A stretch of DNA of 64,000 nt from CAYFVR01 sp046541515 (GCA_046541515.1 JBKHDD010000004.1:1-64000), one strand, 5' to 3'. Shown: positions 52,674-61,773, counted from the first letter of the stretch. Numbers and translations: made by a program. The notes: generated from the letters alone by a model not told the origin.

Positions 52674-54581
52674 ATGGCCAACAAGTACGAGGAAGTCTAC
52701 CAGCAGTCGATGCGAGATCCCGAAGGATTCTGGGGGAAGGCCGCCGAGGACGTGCACTGGTACAAAAAATGGGACAAGGTGCTCGACGACTCCAACAAGC
52801 CCTTTTACCGCTGGTTCGTCGGCGGCGAGATCAATACCTGCTACAACGCCTTGGATTATCACGTGGAGCGGGGCCGCGGAGACAAGGTCGCCATCATCTA
52901 CGACAGCCCGGTCACCAATACGATTAAAAAGTACACCTACGCCGAACTGCTGGACGAAGTGGCCAAATTTGCCGGCGCCCTTGCGGGGCAGGGCGTGGTC
53001 AAGGGCGACCGGGTCATCATCTACATGCCGATGATTCCCGAGGCCGCCGTCGCCATGCTGGCCTGCGCCCGAATCGGCGCCATCCATTCGGTGGTTTTCG
53101 GCGGATTCGCAGCAAAAGAGCTGGCCACCCGGATCAACGACGCCAAGCCCAAGGTCATCGTTTCCGCCTCCTGCGGCATCGAAGGCTCCCGGATCATCAA
53201 GTACAAGCCGCTTCTGGACGAAGCCATCGAGCTTTCCGACAGCAAGCCGGAAAAATGCATCGTCTTTCAGCGTCCCCAGGAGACCGCCTCCCTCGTCGAG
53301 GGCCGCGATCTGGACTGGGCCAGCCTGGCGGCCTCGTCCCAGCCTGCGGATTGCGTTCCCGTGGCGGCGACCGATCCCCTCTACATCCTCTACACTTCGG
53401 GCACGACGGGCCAGCCCAAGGGCGTCGTTCGGGACAACGGCGGGCATGTGGTGGCCTTGAAGTGGACCATGAAGGCCATTTACGACATCGACGAAGACGA
53501 CGTCTGGTGGGCCGCCTCCGACGTTGGCTGGGTCGTGGGCCACTCCTACATTGTGTATGCCCCGCTCTTCAAGGGCTGCACCACCATCCTGTTCGAGGGC
53601 AAGCCGGTGGGCACCCCGGACGCCGGCGTCTTTTGGCGGATCATTTCCGAGCACAACGTAAAGTGCATGTTCACCGCTCCCACCGCCTACCGCGCCATCA
53701 AGCGGGAAGACCCCCGGGCCGAGCTGATCAAAAACTACGACATCTCCAATTTCAAAATTCTCTTTCTGGCGGGCGAGCGGTCCGATCCCGACACCATTCA
53801 ATGGTCGGAGCGGAACCTCAACGTACCGGTCATCGACCACTGGTGGCAGACGGAAACCGGCTGGGCCATCGCCGCCAACTGCATGGGGCTGCATCACTTT
53901 CCCGTAAAGTACGGCTCGCCCACCAAGGCCGTCCCCGGCTGGGACGTGCAGGTGGTGGACCCCGACTCGAAACAACTGGCCCCGGGCGAAATCGGCGCCC
54001 TGGTGGTGAAGCTGCCGTTGCCGCCGGGCACCCTGCCGACGCTGTACAACGCCGACCAGCGCTTCCGGGAAGCCTATCTGGACGAGTTTCCGGGCTACTA
54101 CAAGACGGCGGACGCCGGCTACATTGACGAGGACGGCTACATCTACGTCATGGCCCGGACCGACGACATCATCAACGTGGCCGGCCATCGGCTTTCCACG
54201 GGCGCCATGGAGGAGGTCCTGGCCGATCATCCGGACGTGGCCGAGTGCGCGGTGCTGGGGGTCGAGGACAAACTGAAGGGGCAGGTGCCCGTGGGCTTCC
54301 TGGTGCTCAATTCCGGCGTGGCCCGCGATCCCCAGGAGATCATCGACGAGGTGATCAAGATGGTCCGGGAGCGCATCGGACCCGTTGCCGCCTTCAAGAA
54401 GGCCACCATCGTCAAACGGCTGCCCAAAACTCGCTCGGGCAAGATTCTGCGGGGCACCATTCAGAAAATCGCCGACAACCAGCAGTACAACGTGCCGGCG
54501 ACCATCGACGATCCGACCATTCTGGGCGAAATGGCAGAAGCGCTGGAGAAAATCGGTCTGGCCAAGGGGCGGACCGACTAG
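52674..54581 (+). CDS. Acetyl/propionyl-CoA synthetase (PrpE-type)
   Basis: 635 residues. AMP-forming ligase: YTSGTTGQPKGVV P-loop, WWAASDVGWVVGHSYIVYAPL, DHWWQTETGWAI, YKTADAGYIDEDGYIYVMARTDDIINVAGHRLS and the acetylation-site Lys in RLPKTRSGKILR. The N terminus (DPEGFWGKAAEDVHWYKKWD) is that of short-chain acyl-CoA synthetases, closest in pattern to propionyl-CoA synthetases. It activates acetate or propionate with ATP and CoA. An acetate-transporter remnant follows. GGGAG lies before the ATG. Confidence 0.92.
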   Translation: MANKYEEVYQQSMRDPEGFWGKAAEDVHWYKKWDKVLDDSNKPFYRWFVGGEINTCYNALDYHVERGRGDKVAIIYDSPVTNTIKKYTYAELLDEVAKFAGALAGQGVVKGDRVIIYMPMIPEAAVAMLACARIGAIHSVVFGGFAAKELATRINDAKPKVIVSASCGIEGSRIIKYKPLLDEAIELSDSKPEKCIVFQRPQETASLVEGRDLDWASLAASSQPADCVPVAATDPLYILYTSGTTGQPKGVVRDNGGHVVALKWTMKAIYDIDEDDVWWAASDVGWVVGHSYIVYAPLFKGCTTILFEGKPVGTPDAGVFWRIISEHNVKCMFTAPTAYRAIKREDPRAELIKNYDISNFKILFLAGERSDPDTIQWSERNLNVPVIDHWWQTETGWAIAANCMGLHHFPVKYGSPTKAVPGWDVQVVDPDSKQLAPGEIGALVVKLPLPPGTLPTLYNADQRFREAYLDEFPGYYKTADAGYIDEDGYIYVMARTDDIINVAGHRLSTGAMEEVLADHPDVAECAVLGVEDKLKGQVPVGFLVLNSGVARDPQEIIDEVIKMVRERIGPVAAFKKATIVKRLPKTRSGKILRGTIQKIADNQQYNVPATIDDPTILGEMAEALEKIGLAKGRTD

Positions 54582-54597
54582 CCTCGGCGGAAATGGC

Positions 54598-54631
54598 GCG
54601 GTTCCGGCCGGCTTGGCTCGGCCGGAACCGC
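54598..54631 (+). terminator. Hairpin after the acyl-CoA synthetase gene
   Basis: GCGGTTCCGGCCG and CGGCCGGAACCGC form a 13-pair stem with an eight-base loop. No T-tract follows, so it may instead stabilise the 3' end. Confidence 0.6.
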
Positions 54632-54691
54632 TCATCCGATAAACACGGCGTTCATAAAGCGCCGCACCCCCCCGACACCAAAGAGAATTGC

Positions 54692-55335
54692 ATGTCGGGT
54701 CAGGCAAATGTGGGAAACCCGGCGGTCGTCGTCTTGCGGGATCTGGTCTTGCCATCCTCATGCTTCAATTCCACAACCTTGGCTGTTGCGGGACCGGCGT
54801 CATTTTCGCCATCGCCATGATGCCGGGCGGCGGGGCCCAAATCGTGGCGGGTTTGCAGGAGTGCGGCGCCGGAAACAATTTCGGCCATAGCGCCTTTACG
54901 GTCTACGGCGCCTTCTGGCTGGCGCTGGGATTGATCTGGCTGTTGGCGGCCGACATGGGCGCAGGCGGCGTCAGTCTCGCGGGCGCCCGTCTGCCGTGAA
55001 CGGGAACGACATCGGCATTTTTCTGTCGTGCTTCACCTTCTGCACCGCGATCATGTGGTACGCCTCGCTCCGGATCCGCGGGGCCATGGCCTTTGCCTTC
55101 ACCACCCTTTTGCTTGGTTTCATCGGGCTGGACCTGGTGGTTTTTGGCCGGCATGAAAAGCCTGTTGACCATCCCCGCCATTGACCCGATCATCCGCGCG
55201 CTGGCGGCGTGGTGCATGAAGGCCCATGTCATTTACAAAGACGCGTTCGGCCCCGACATTCTGCCCGCGGGCAAATCCTGGGCGAGCCCCGCCCCCAAAG
55301 CCGCCGAAACCGCGAGGGAAACGGCCCCGGCTTAA
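54692..55335 (+). pseudogene. Acetate/succinate transporter (SatP/YaaH) with frameshifts
   Basis: Remnant of the GPR1/FUN34/YaaH family. The N terminus MSGQANVGNPAVVVL is in one frame; LMLQFHNLGCCGTGVIFAIAMM, GAQIVAGLQECGAGNNFGHSAF and YGAFWLALGLIWLL (the NP-x-G-L, AQ-x-x-AG and YGxFW family blocks) continue in a second; NDIGIFLSCFTFCTAIMWYAS and AFTTLLLGFIGLDL in a third; and SLLTIPAIDPIIRALAAWCM to the stop at 55335 back in the second. Three shifts are needed, near 54740, 54990 and 55150. Linked to the upstream acyl-CoA synthetase, it would bring in acetate. Real decay or assembly indels cannot be told apart. Confidence 0.8.
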
Positions 55336-55364
55336 TCCTTCCCAAAACCGGAACCGAAAGAAAT

Positions 55365-55401
55365 TGCCGCCGACGCGGGTCTTGTGGACCCCGCCGGCGG
55401 T
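55365..55401 (+). terminator. Hairpin after the transporter remnant
   Basis: Interrupted stem GCCGCCG/CGGCGGT with an inner GCGGGTC/GACCCCGC part, 30 bases past the last stop. Confidence 0.4.
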
Positions 55402-55432
55402 TTGCGTCGTTTCGGACCTCCGCGCCGCCCGC

Positions 55433-55461
55433 TTGACATTTCCATTTCAATTTTCTACATT
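55433..55461 (+). promoter_or_regulatory. Sigma-70-type promoter of the CitE-like gene
   Basis: TTGACA (55433-55438), 17-base spacer, TACATT (55456-55461, four of six), 118 bases before the ATG at 55579. Confidence 0.7.
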
Positions 55462-55578
55462 TTCCGAGTTTTCAGCGGTCTGCCGGCCGCCATCCCGTTT
55501 TCCAACGCTTCTATCGGCATTCGGCCTTTCCTTCGGCAACATCGGAACCGGATCGCCCAAAGGAGGAGGTCCCGACCC

Positions 55579-56493
55579 ATGAAACCTCGTCGTTCCATCC
55601 TTTCCGTCCCCGGGCACGTGGAAAAAATGCACGAAAAAGCCCGGACCGGCGCCGCCGACGTGGTGATGCTCGATCTGGAAGACAGCGTGCCGGTGGACGA
55701 CAAGGTGACGGCCCGCACCCGGATTGTTCAATCCCTGCTGCACCTTGACTGGGGAGATAAAATTCTGACCTTCCGAATCAACGGGCTGGACACCTCCTTC
55801 GGCTATCGGGACCTGATGGAAGTGGGAGAGGCGGCCGGCCACCGGATCGACGCCGTGGTCATTCCGAAGGTGAACGGCCCCGCCGATGTCCATTTCGCCG
55901 ACCGCATGCTCCGGGGCATCGAGATGAACCGGGGCGGCAACTGGCGGGTGGGAATCGAGGCGTCCATCGAAACGGCCCGGGGGCTGGAACGGGTGGGGGA
56001 AATCGCCCGAGCCAGCGATCGGCTGGTCAGCCTCATCTTCGGGGTCGCCGATTATTCGGCCTCCGTGGGGGCGAAGCTGGTTTCCCTTTCCGGCCACGGC
56101 GAGGGAGAGACGGAGATTTATCCCGGGCACCGCTGGCATTTTCCCCTCAGCCGCATGGTCATGGCCGCCAAATCCAACGGCTTGCTGGCCATCGACGCGC
56201 CCTTCGGAAATTTTCGGGACCCCGACGGCCTTGAAAAGGCCGCCGCCGCCGCCTGCGCCATCGGGTGCGACGGGAAATGGGCCATTCATCCCAGCCAGAT
56301 CGATCCGATCAACCGGGTGTTCAGCCCCTCCCGGGAAGATGTGGACCGGGCGATGCGGATTTTGGAGGCCAGTGAAGGCGGTCGATCCATGGGGCGGGGC
56401 GCGGTCAACGTGGACGGTCGCATGGTGGACGGCGCGACGGTTCGCCTGGCCCGCCAATTGGTCGCCCAGGCCCGGCGCCTGAATCTCGCCTGA
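55579..56493 (+). CDS. HpcH/HpaI aldolase/CitE-family CoA-ester lyase
   Basis: 304 residues, TIM-barrel type. RRSILSVPGHVEKMHEKA, DVVMLDLEDSVP (magnesium-binding Glu/Asp), RINGLDT, VIPKVNG, GIEASIET and LIFGVADYSASVGA match the malyl-CoA lyase/CitE-like group, which cleaves or hydrolyses malyl- or citramalyl-CoA esters. No citrate lyase alpha or gamma genes are nearby, so it is a stand-alone member. GGAGG lies before ATG 55579. It has its own promoter. Confidence 0.88.
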   Translation: MKPRRSILSVPGHVEKMHEKARTGAADVVMLDLEDSVPVDDKVTARTRIVQSLLHLDWGDKILTFRINGLDTSFGYRDLMEVGEAAGHRIDAVVIPKVNGPADVHFADRMLRGIEMNRGGNWRVGIEASIETARGLERVGEIARASDRLVSLIFGVADYSASVGAKLVSLSGHGEGETEIYPGHRWHFPLSRMVMAAKSNGLLAIDAPFGNFRDPDGLEKAAAAACAIGCDGKWAIHPSQIDPINRVFSPSREDVDRAMRILEASEGGRSMGRGAVNVDGRMVDGATVRLARQLVAQARRLNLA

Positions 56494-56519
56494 GGGTGGC
56501 CACGGGGGAGGTCGGCCAC

Positions 56520-56996
56520 ATGAGCAAAGGAGTGAAAATGGCCCAAGCGCTCTGGTTCCGGGCCGACGACGAGCTTTTTTTCACGGCCCCGGGCGCGGCA
56601 AGGCGGGTGAAGCCTCGTGCGGAGCTGTTGCCCGATTGGGGAGAGGAACCTCCGGTTCGTCCTCCCCGCGCGGCATCCCCGCCCAAGCAAAAATCATCCC
56701 CCTTCCAAACCGAAATGGATTGGAAAGAGATTCGCGAACATCCTCGCCGACCGGCCGTTCAACAGGTCGACTACGCCATTGGCGACCGGTTTTACCAGGA
56801 CGCCATGCGGGACATCAGCGTTGGCGGCATGTTCATCGAAACCTCCCTGAGCCTGTCCATCGGGCAAGAAGTCACCGTTTCCATTCCCTTTTCGGACGGA
56901 AGGCCTCCCGTTCGGGTGCGGGGTCACGTGGTCAGGGTGGTTCGGGACGGAATCGGGATTCGTTTCCAGCGGGACCGGAACGCCCCGCGCGGGTGA
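56520..56996 (+). CDS. PilZ-domain protein
   Basis: About 158 residues. The C-terminal part WKEIREHPRRPAVQQVDYAI (R-x-x-x-R), MRDISVGGMFIET (D-x-S-x-x-G) and GIGIRFQRD form a PilZ c-di-GMP receptor domain; the N-terminal about 70 residues are Pro/Ala-rich and without known domain. ATG 56520 has GGGGAGG upstream; an ATG at 56538 with AAAGGAG is equally good. It follows the lyase gene by 26 bases. Confidence 0.8.
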   Translation: MSKGVKMAQALWFRADDELFFTAPGAARRVKPRAELLPDWGEEPPVRPPRAASPPKQKSSPFQTEMDWKEIREHPRRPAVQQVDYAIGDRFYQDAMRDISVGGMFIETSLSLSIGQEVTVSIPFSDGRPPVRVRGHVVRVVRDGIGIRFQRDRNAPRG

Positions 56997-57145
56997 TCCT
57001 TGCCGCAGCATCTCTGTCATTCCTTTCCCCTTTTTCGTCATTCTTTTCCCCCTTTTCGCCTTGAATGGGAATCTCCTTGACAAAATCCTCGTTTTTGGAC
57101 CTTATCGGGCCGAAAATGAACCTGATTTCGAGAGGAGAACCCATC

Positions 57146-58057
57146 ATGCGGAAGACCATTCTTTTTCTTGCCGGCGCGCTGATTCTGGCCGCGGCCGGGA
57201 TTCCCGGCGTCGGGGCTGACGACAAGGTCCTGGAAATGTCCACCACCACCAGCACCCAGGCCTCGGGCCTGCTGGACATTCTGTTGCCGGAATTCACCAA
57301 GGATACCGGCATCGAAGTGAAGGTCGTCGCCAAGGGAACCGGCGCGGCAATCCGGGACGGCATGGACGGCAACGTGGATTTGATTTTCGTCCACGCCAAA
57401 TCCCGCGAGGAAAACTTCGTGGAAGAGGGCTTTGGCGTCAAGCGCTACGCGGTGATGCACAACGATTTCGTCATTGTGGGGCCCGAGGCGGACCCCGCCG
57501 GCGTCGCCGGCATGTCCGACGCGTCGGCGGCCCTGCGGAAGATCGCCAACAGCGGGGCCGGCTTCATTTCCCGAGGCGACGACAGCGGAACCCACACCAA
57601 GGAGCAGGCCCTGTGGAAGGAAACCGGTCTGGAGCTGGAAACCCGCAGCCAGACCGTCGTCAAAAAGGGCAAGGAGCAAACCATCGAGTTTGTTCAGCCG
57701 GCCTACGACGGCTATCTTTCCATTGGCCAAGGCATGGGGAAAACCCTCGCCTTTGCCGACGAAAAAGGCGCCTACGCCCTGACCGATCGGGGCACCTACA
57801 TCAATTACGACATTGGTCGGGACGGCGGTCTCGCCCTGGAAGTGTTGGTGGAGGGCGATCCGCTCCTCTTCAATCCCTACGGCGTAATCCCGATCAACCC
57901 CCAGAAATTTTCCCATGTGGATTACGATTCGGCCAAACAGTTCGCGGAATGGATTACCTCCAAGCGCGGCCAGTCGCTCATCGCCGGCTATCGGCCCCTC
58001 GGCAAACCGCTCTTTAAGCCGGACGCCATGCCCGACGTGGAGCCCGCAACCCCGTAA
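57146..58057 (+). CDS. tupA: Tungstate ABC transporter substrate-binding protein
   Basis: 303 residues with a signal peptide (MRKTILFLAGALILAAAGIPGVGA). EMSTTTSTQASGLLDILLP and FISRGDDSGTHTKEQALW are the conserved anion-binding blocks of the TupA family; VDLIFVHAKSREENFVEEG supports the call. It captures tungstate (some members molybdate) in the periplasm for TupBC. GAGGAG precedes the ATG; a TTGACA at 57077 without a clear -10 may be the promoter. Followed by two hairpins before tupB. Confidence 0.93.
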   Translation: MRKTILFLAGALILAAAGIPGVGADDKVLEMSTTTSTQASGLLDILLPEFTKDTGIEVKVVAKGTGAAIRDGMDGNVDLIFVHAKSREENFVEEGFGVKRYAVMHNDFVIVGPEADPAGVAGMSDASAALRKIANSGAGFISRGDDSGTHTKEQALWKETGLELETRSQTVVKKGKEQTIEFVQPAYDGYLSIGQGMGKTLAFADEKGAYALTDRGTYINYDIGRDGGLALEVLVEGDPLLFNPYGVIPINPQKFSHVDYDSAKQFAEWITSKRGQSLIAGYRPLGKPLFKPDAMPDVEPATP

Positions 58058-58132
58058 ATTGCGTCCCGGGCGCGTCCGGGGCCGGGCCGCTCCTCCCCCT
58101 TCGAGATCGCCCCGCCCCCGCGGGCGAAGCCC

Positions 58133-58190
58133 AGATGCCGCGGTTTCGTTTTCATCCCCCCGTAAAACGGAAAACTTGCTCGCGGCATCT
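58133..58190 (+). promoter_or_regulatory. Long-range hairpin in the tupA-tupB spacer
   Basis: AGATGCCGCG (58133-58142) pairs with CGCGGCATCT (58181-58190), enclosing 38 bases that hold an inner CGTTTT/AAAACG stem. Confidence 0.55.
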
Positions 58191-58216
58191 GCATCCACCG
58201 GCCCGAGCGGACCACC

Positions 58217-58244
58217 GACCGGAGCGGATTCCCTCGCTCCGGTC
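58217..58244 (+). promoter_or_regulatory. Second tupA-tupB hairpin
   Basis: GACCGGAGCG and CGCTCCGGTC make ten perfect pairs around an eight-base loop, followed by a pyrimidine-rich run, 24 bases before tupB. Partial termination that keeps TupA in excess over TupBC is a plausible role. Confidence 0.55.
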
Positions 58245-58267
58245 GCTTCTCTTTTCAACGGCATTCC

Positions 58268-58963
58268 ATGAATTATTTTCAAGACAGTCTTCTTTCGGCG
58301 CTTCTTCTGATCCGGACCCGGGACCCCGCCCTTGTCGAGATCGTCCTGACTTCCCTGCGGGTCAGTCTGGCCTCCACCTGCATCGCCGCCATGATCGGAG
58401 TGCCGTTGGGATTCCTGATCGCCATCGGGCGGTTCCCCGGAAAACGGGGCGTGGTGACCGCGCTCAACACGCTGTTGGCCCTGCCCACGGTGGTCATCGG
58501 GCTTATGGTCTACACCGTGATTTCCAGACGGGGCATTCTGGGGGCGCTCGGATGGCTGTACACCCAGAAAGCCATCGTGATCGGCCAGGTGATAATGATC
58601 GTGCCCATCGTCGCCATGTTCACGCTGTCCGCCGTCAGTCGAATCGATGTTCGTTATCGCAAAACCGCCATGACCCTGGGGGCCAACCGGGTCCAGGTGG
58701 GGCTGGTGCTGCTGCGGGAGGCCCGGTTCGGCATCGTTTCCGCCGTGGTGGCCGCCTTCGGCAGGGTGATCTCCGAAATCGGCATTAGCATGATGCTGGG
58801 CGGCAACGCCCGGGGCTTTACCCGAACCATGACCACCGCCATGGCCCTGGAATACGACAAGGGGGAATTCGGGCTGGCCATCGCCTTGGGGCTGATCCTC
58901 ATGGCCATCAGCCTTTCGGTCAACGTGTTCTTGAACCTCCTCCAGGGCCGCGCTCCGGCATGA
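58268..58963 (+). CDS. tupB: Tungstate ABC transporter permease
   Basis: 231 residues with about six membrane helices. The binding-protein-dependent transport inner-membrane signature is seen in LGANRVQVGLVLLREARFGIVSAVVAAFGRVISEIG (EAA-like loop); the head VLTSLRVSLASTCIAAMIGVPLGFLIAI is typical of TupB. It partners TupA and TupC. Start ATG 58268; tupC begins 44 bases after the stop. Confidence 0.93.
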   Translation: MNYFQDSLLSALLLIRTRDPALVEIVLTSLRVSLASTCIAAMIGVPLGFLIAIGRFPGKRGVVTALNTLLALPTVVIGLMVYTVISRRGILGALGWLYTQKAIVIGQVIMIVPIVAMFTLSAVSRIDVRYRKTAMTLGANRVQVGLVLLREARFGIVSAVVAAFGRVISEIGISMMLGGNARGFTRTMTTAMALEYDKGEFGLAIALGLILMAISLSVNVFLNLLQGRAPA

Positions 58964-59006
58964 GTCATTGGCGGCGAACCACCCCGGACGGGAAGGGAGG
59001 GCGCTG

Positions 59007-60011
59007 ATGTTGTTCTCTCTTCGCAATCTCCGAAAAATCTACGGGGAGCGCACGGTGCTCGACTTGCCGGAACTCTCTCTTCACGGGGATCGGATCACGG
59101 CGTTGCTGGGCCCCAACGGTTCGGGGAAAACCACCCTCCTGTCGATTCTGGCGTTTCTGGAGCGTCCCGACGGGGGAAGCTTGTTCTATGGGGACCGGCC
59201 GGTGTCGTATTCACCCGCCGCCCTTCGGGCGTTGCGCCAGGAGGTGGTGCTGGTGGATCAGCACCCCATTTTGTTCAGCACCACCGTTTTTCGGAACGTG
59301 GAATATGGACTGAAAATCCGAAAAGTGTCCCGGGAAGAGCGGCGGGACCGGGTGACGGAGGCGCTGGAGCGGGTGGGCATGCGCGGACTGGCCGGCGCGC
59401 CGGGTCCGGGGCTGTCCGGCGGCGAAACCCAGCGCGTCGCCATTGCCCGGGCCCTCGCCTGCCGGCCCCGGGTGATGCTGTTTGACGAACCCACCGCCAG
59501 CGTGGACATGGCCAGCCAGATCGCCATCGAGCGCATTATTCGCGATCTTCACGAAGACGGCGGCATCGCCGTGATTCTGGCCACGCATAATCTGTTTCAG
59601 GCCGCCAAGCTGGCCGATGAACGGGTGTTTCTCTTCGACGGCCGGCTGGGAACCGGGATGTACGAGAACTTTTTCAGCGGAGTGGCGGAAACCGGGGAAT
59701 CCGGACCGATAGTTCGGCTGGACAAAACGGTGGCCTTTCCGCTGAACGAATCGGCGCAAGGGCCGATTCGGATTGCGGTAAATCCCAAATCGGTCCAGGT
59801 TTTTTCCCATTTTCCCGAGGAAGAATCGGCCGAAGTGTTTGCCGGCCGCCTGGTGCAGATCACCGCCGAGGGCGAGCGGGTGCGTTTGATGGTGGACATC
59901 GGAATTCCGCTGAATGCCCTCATGAAGATGTCGGAATTCCGAAAGTCGGCGTTTGAGATCGGTTCCTCGGTGTGGGTCCGCTGCCCGGCGTTTGGCGTCC
60001 GAAGCATCTGA
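59007..60011 (+). CDS. tupC: Tungstate ABC transporter ATP-binding protein
   Basis: 334 residues. Walker A GPNGSGKTTLLS, Q-loop VLVDQHPILFS, signature GLSGGETQRVAIARAL, Walker B VMLFDEPTASVD and switch His ATHNLFQ. The C-terminal about 110 residues carry a TOBE/Mop-like domain (FAGRLVQITAEGERVRLMVD ... GSSVWVRCPAFGV), which in related transporters binds oxyanion and regulates transport. GGGAGG precedes ATG 59007. Confidence 0.93.
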   Translation: MLFSLRNLRKIYGERTVLDLPELSLHGDRITALLGPNGSGKTTLLSILAFLERPDGGSLFYGDRPVSYSPAALRALRQEVVLVDQHPILFSTTVFRNVEYGLKIRKVSREERRDRVTEALERVGMRGLAGAPGPGLSGGETQRVAIARALACRPRVMLFDEPTASVDMASQIAIERIIRDLHEDGGIAVILATHNLFQAAKLADERVFLFDGRLGTGMYENFFSGVAETGESGPIVRLDKTVAFPLNESAQGPIRIAVNPKSVQVFSHFPEEESAEVFAGRLVQITAEGERVRLMVDIGIPLNALMKMSEFRKSAFEIGSSVWVRCPAFGVRSI

Positions 60012-60156
60012 ACGGTTTGGGTCGGATTTGACAGGGCGGTTCCAGGAATTATTTTTCCGGTTTGATTTCTCGGGTCGAGGCTTCCGATTTTTTCCGTGAT
60101 TCGTCGTCCCGTTCGTGAATCGTTATGAAACATTCCTCGCCTGAAGTGAGGCGCAT

Positions 60157-60381
60157 ATGCCTGGAAAAATTTTTTATCGTGAGCGCCGGAAAGTGGGCGC
60201 CGGAGAGAAAAAGCCCCGTTTTCGAGTGGTGGGGGTGACGGGCGTGGATTTGAAGGTTTTCGCCAAGCATTTGCGGAAAAGCGAACTGGACCACATGGCC
60301 GAAGAAGTGGGGGCGGAGCTGGTGCCGCTTCGACTGGGCGCGCGCCACGCGGACCCGCCGGCCGAGGAAAACGCGGCCTGA
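60157..60381 (+). CDS. Small hypothetical protein upstream of the Mo/W storage-type gene
   Basis: 74 residues, basic N terminus (MPGKIFYRERRKVGAGEKKP) and a helix-strand body (FRVVGVTGVDLKVFAKHLRKSELDHMAEEVGAELVPLRL). No family recognised. A GTGAGG lies upstream, and position between tupC and the storage-type gene suggests it belongs to the metal-oxyanion cluster. Confidence 0.6.
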   Translation: MPGKIFYRERRKVGAGEKKPRFRVVGVTGVDLKVFAKHLRKSELDHMAEEVGAELVPLRLGARHADPPAEENAA

Positions 60382-60433
60382 GATTTCCCGGAACCGTTTT
60401 CCCGACCGGAACCGCTTTCCGAAAGGTGACGCC

Positions 60434-61264
60434 ATGGCCCTGGTTCGAGAAAAAGATGGTAAACGGCTTCACGTGAAAAGCCGGCTGATGGGCGAAAGCC
60501 TGGTGAGCAAGACCTTCGCGGAAAATCTTGAAATCTCGCCACAGGCGCGGCTGTTTCCGGACTTGGCGTTGATGAAAATCGGCGGTCAGTCCATCTGCGA
60601 CCGGGGGGCCAAAGCTCTTCCCCCCATCGTGAAGGAGATCGCGGAAAACCGGAAGCGCCACAAAATCCTGGTGGCCACGGGCGGCGGGACGCGCAGTCGG
60701 CATATCTACGCCATCGGCCTGGAGTTGGGGATGCCCACCGGGGTGATCGCGCGCTTCGGGAGCGCCATTTCCGAGTAGAACGCCCTCATGGTCGCCATCT
60801 TGATGGCGCCCTACGGCGGCATAAAAATTTCCCACGCGGACATTTCAAAGTTGCCCACCTACTTCGCGGAAAACATCATTCCGGTCATGCACGGCATGCC
60901 CCCCTACGATTATTTCGCCATCCGGCCCCAAGCCGGCCGAATCCCCATCCACCGGACGGATGTGGGTCTTGTGGTGCTTGCGGACCTGGTGGGGGCGAAG
61001 CGGATCATTTTTATCAAGGATGAAAAAGGTCTTTACACCGATGATCCCAAGAAGAACCCGGACGCCGAGTTCATCCCGGAAATTGGCGCGCGGGATCTGC
61101 TGGAGAGGGACCTGGACGATCTGGCGCTGGAACGGCCCTGCCTGGAGATCATCCAGAACAGCGAAGTGATCGAACGGGTGCAGATCATCAACGGCATGGA
61201 GCGCGGAAACATCACCCGCGCCCTGAACGGCGAACACGTGGGCACCTTTATCTACCGCCAGTAG
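60434..61264 (+). CDS. Molybdenum/tungsten storage protein-like (MosA/MosB), amber-interrupted
   Basis: 276 codons in one frame interrupted by a single TAG at 60776-60778 (codon 115), between FGSAISE and NALMVAIL. Both halves belong to the amino-acid-kinase fold of the molybdenum storage protein: LALMKIGGQSICDRGAKALPPIV, KILVATGGGTRSRHIYAIGLELGMPTGVIARF before, and PTYFAENIIPVMHGMPPYDYFAI, HRTDVGLVVLADLVGAKRIIFIKDEKGLYT, IIQNSEVIERVQIINGMERGNITRAL after the stop. UMP kinase is the closest alternative fold. Gln (CAG) is the residue expected at the TAG. Adjacent tupABC supports oxyanion storage. Whether it is a nonsense pseudogene, suppressed or a base error is open. Confidence 0.8.
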
Positions 61265-61277
61265 CTTTCGTCTTCCC

Positions 61278-61307
61278 CGGGAGGCGGCGCCGTTCCGACG
61301 CCTCCCG
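61278..61307 (+). terminator. Hairpin after the Mo/W storage-type gene
   Basis: CGGGAGGCG and CGCCTCCCG form nine pairs with a 12-base loop, followed by a pyrimidine run rather than a U-tract. Confidence 0.5.
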
Positions 61308-61634
61308 CTTCTCCTCCCCGCCCGGTGATCAGGCCATTCCTCGATTGATTTGGGAATCTCGCCCAGGCTTTCCCCGCCCCCGACCCCGACCCCATCTTCA
61401 CCCATTCTCCCGTTTCCAACAATGCCGGTACGCCTGGTTCGTCCGGGGAATCCACAGCCATCGTTCCGCCTTTATCCCGCCGTCGACAATCTCGTCCGGA
61501 ACCCTCCGTTATTGTCCAAAATCCCGTTTGATTTCTTCGGCCGTTCTTCTTGGCCCAAAAAAAGATTTACCAGGAGCGAAATTCCAGAGGGAAAATATTC
61601 CGGCCGGAAAACCGCGACGGGACCCATAAAGGTT

Positions 61635-61663
61635 TTGACAAAAATTGAGAATTATTATAGATA
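61635..61663 (+). promoter_or_regulatory. Candidate promoter of the cytochrome gene
   Basis: TTGACA (61635-61640) followed after 17 bases by TAGATA (61658-61663), or TATAGA at 15 bases. The surrounding 30 bases are the most AT-rich part of the spacer. Confidence 0.5.
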
Positions 61664-61773
61664 GGGCGAGCATTTGTGGATGGGGGGTTTTGCCCGTTAT
61701 TCCAGTGATTTTTGGACAGGGCGGCGACCGGGTATCTTTTTGCGGCGACCGTCCCAACGGAGGAGGCTTTTTG

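Larger units (their letters stand above)
61265..61773. other. Intergenic region between storage-type gene and cytochrome gene
   Basis: About 510 bases. It holds the hairpin at 61278-61307 and the cytochrome promoter near 61635. The rest is C-rich with no supported coding sequence. Confidence 0.5.

Noticed and set aside
58058..58267. Molybdenum-cofactor riboswitch in the tup locus
   Set aside because: Hairpins do not show the conserved Moco-motif arrangement and lie between tupA and tupB rather than upstream of the operon.
60776..60778. TAG in the storage-type gene read as pyrrolysine
   Set aside because: The expected residue is Gln, one transition away, and no pyl genes or insertion element are seen in the window; Pyl is not a known feature of this family.
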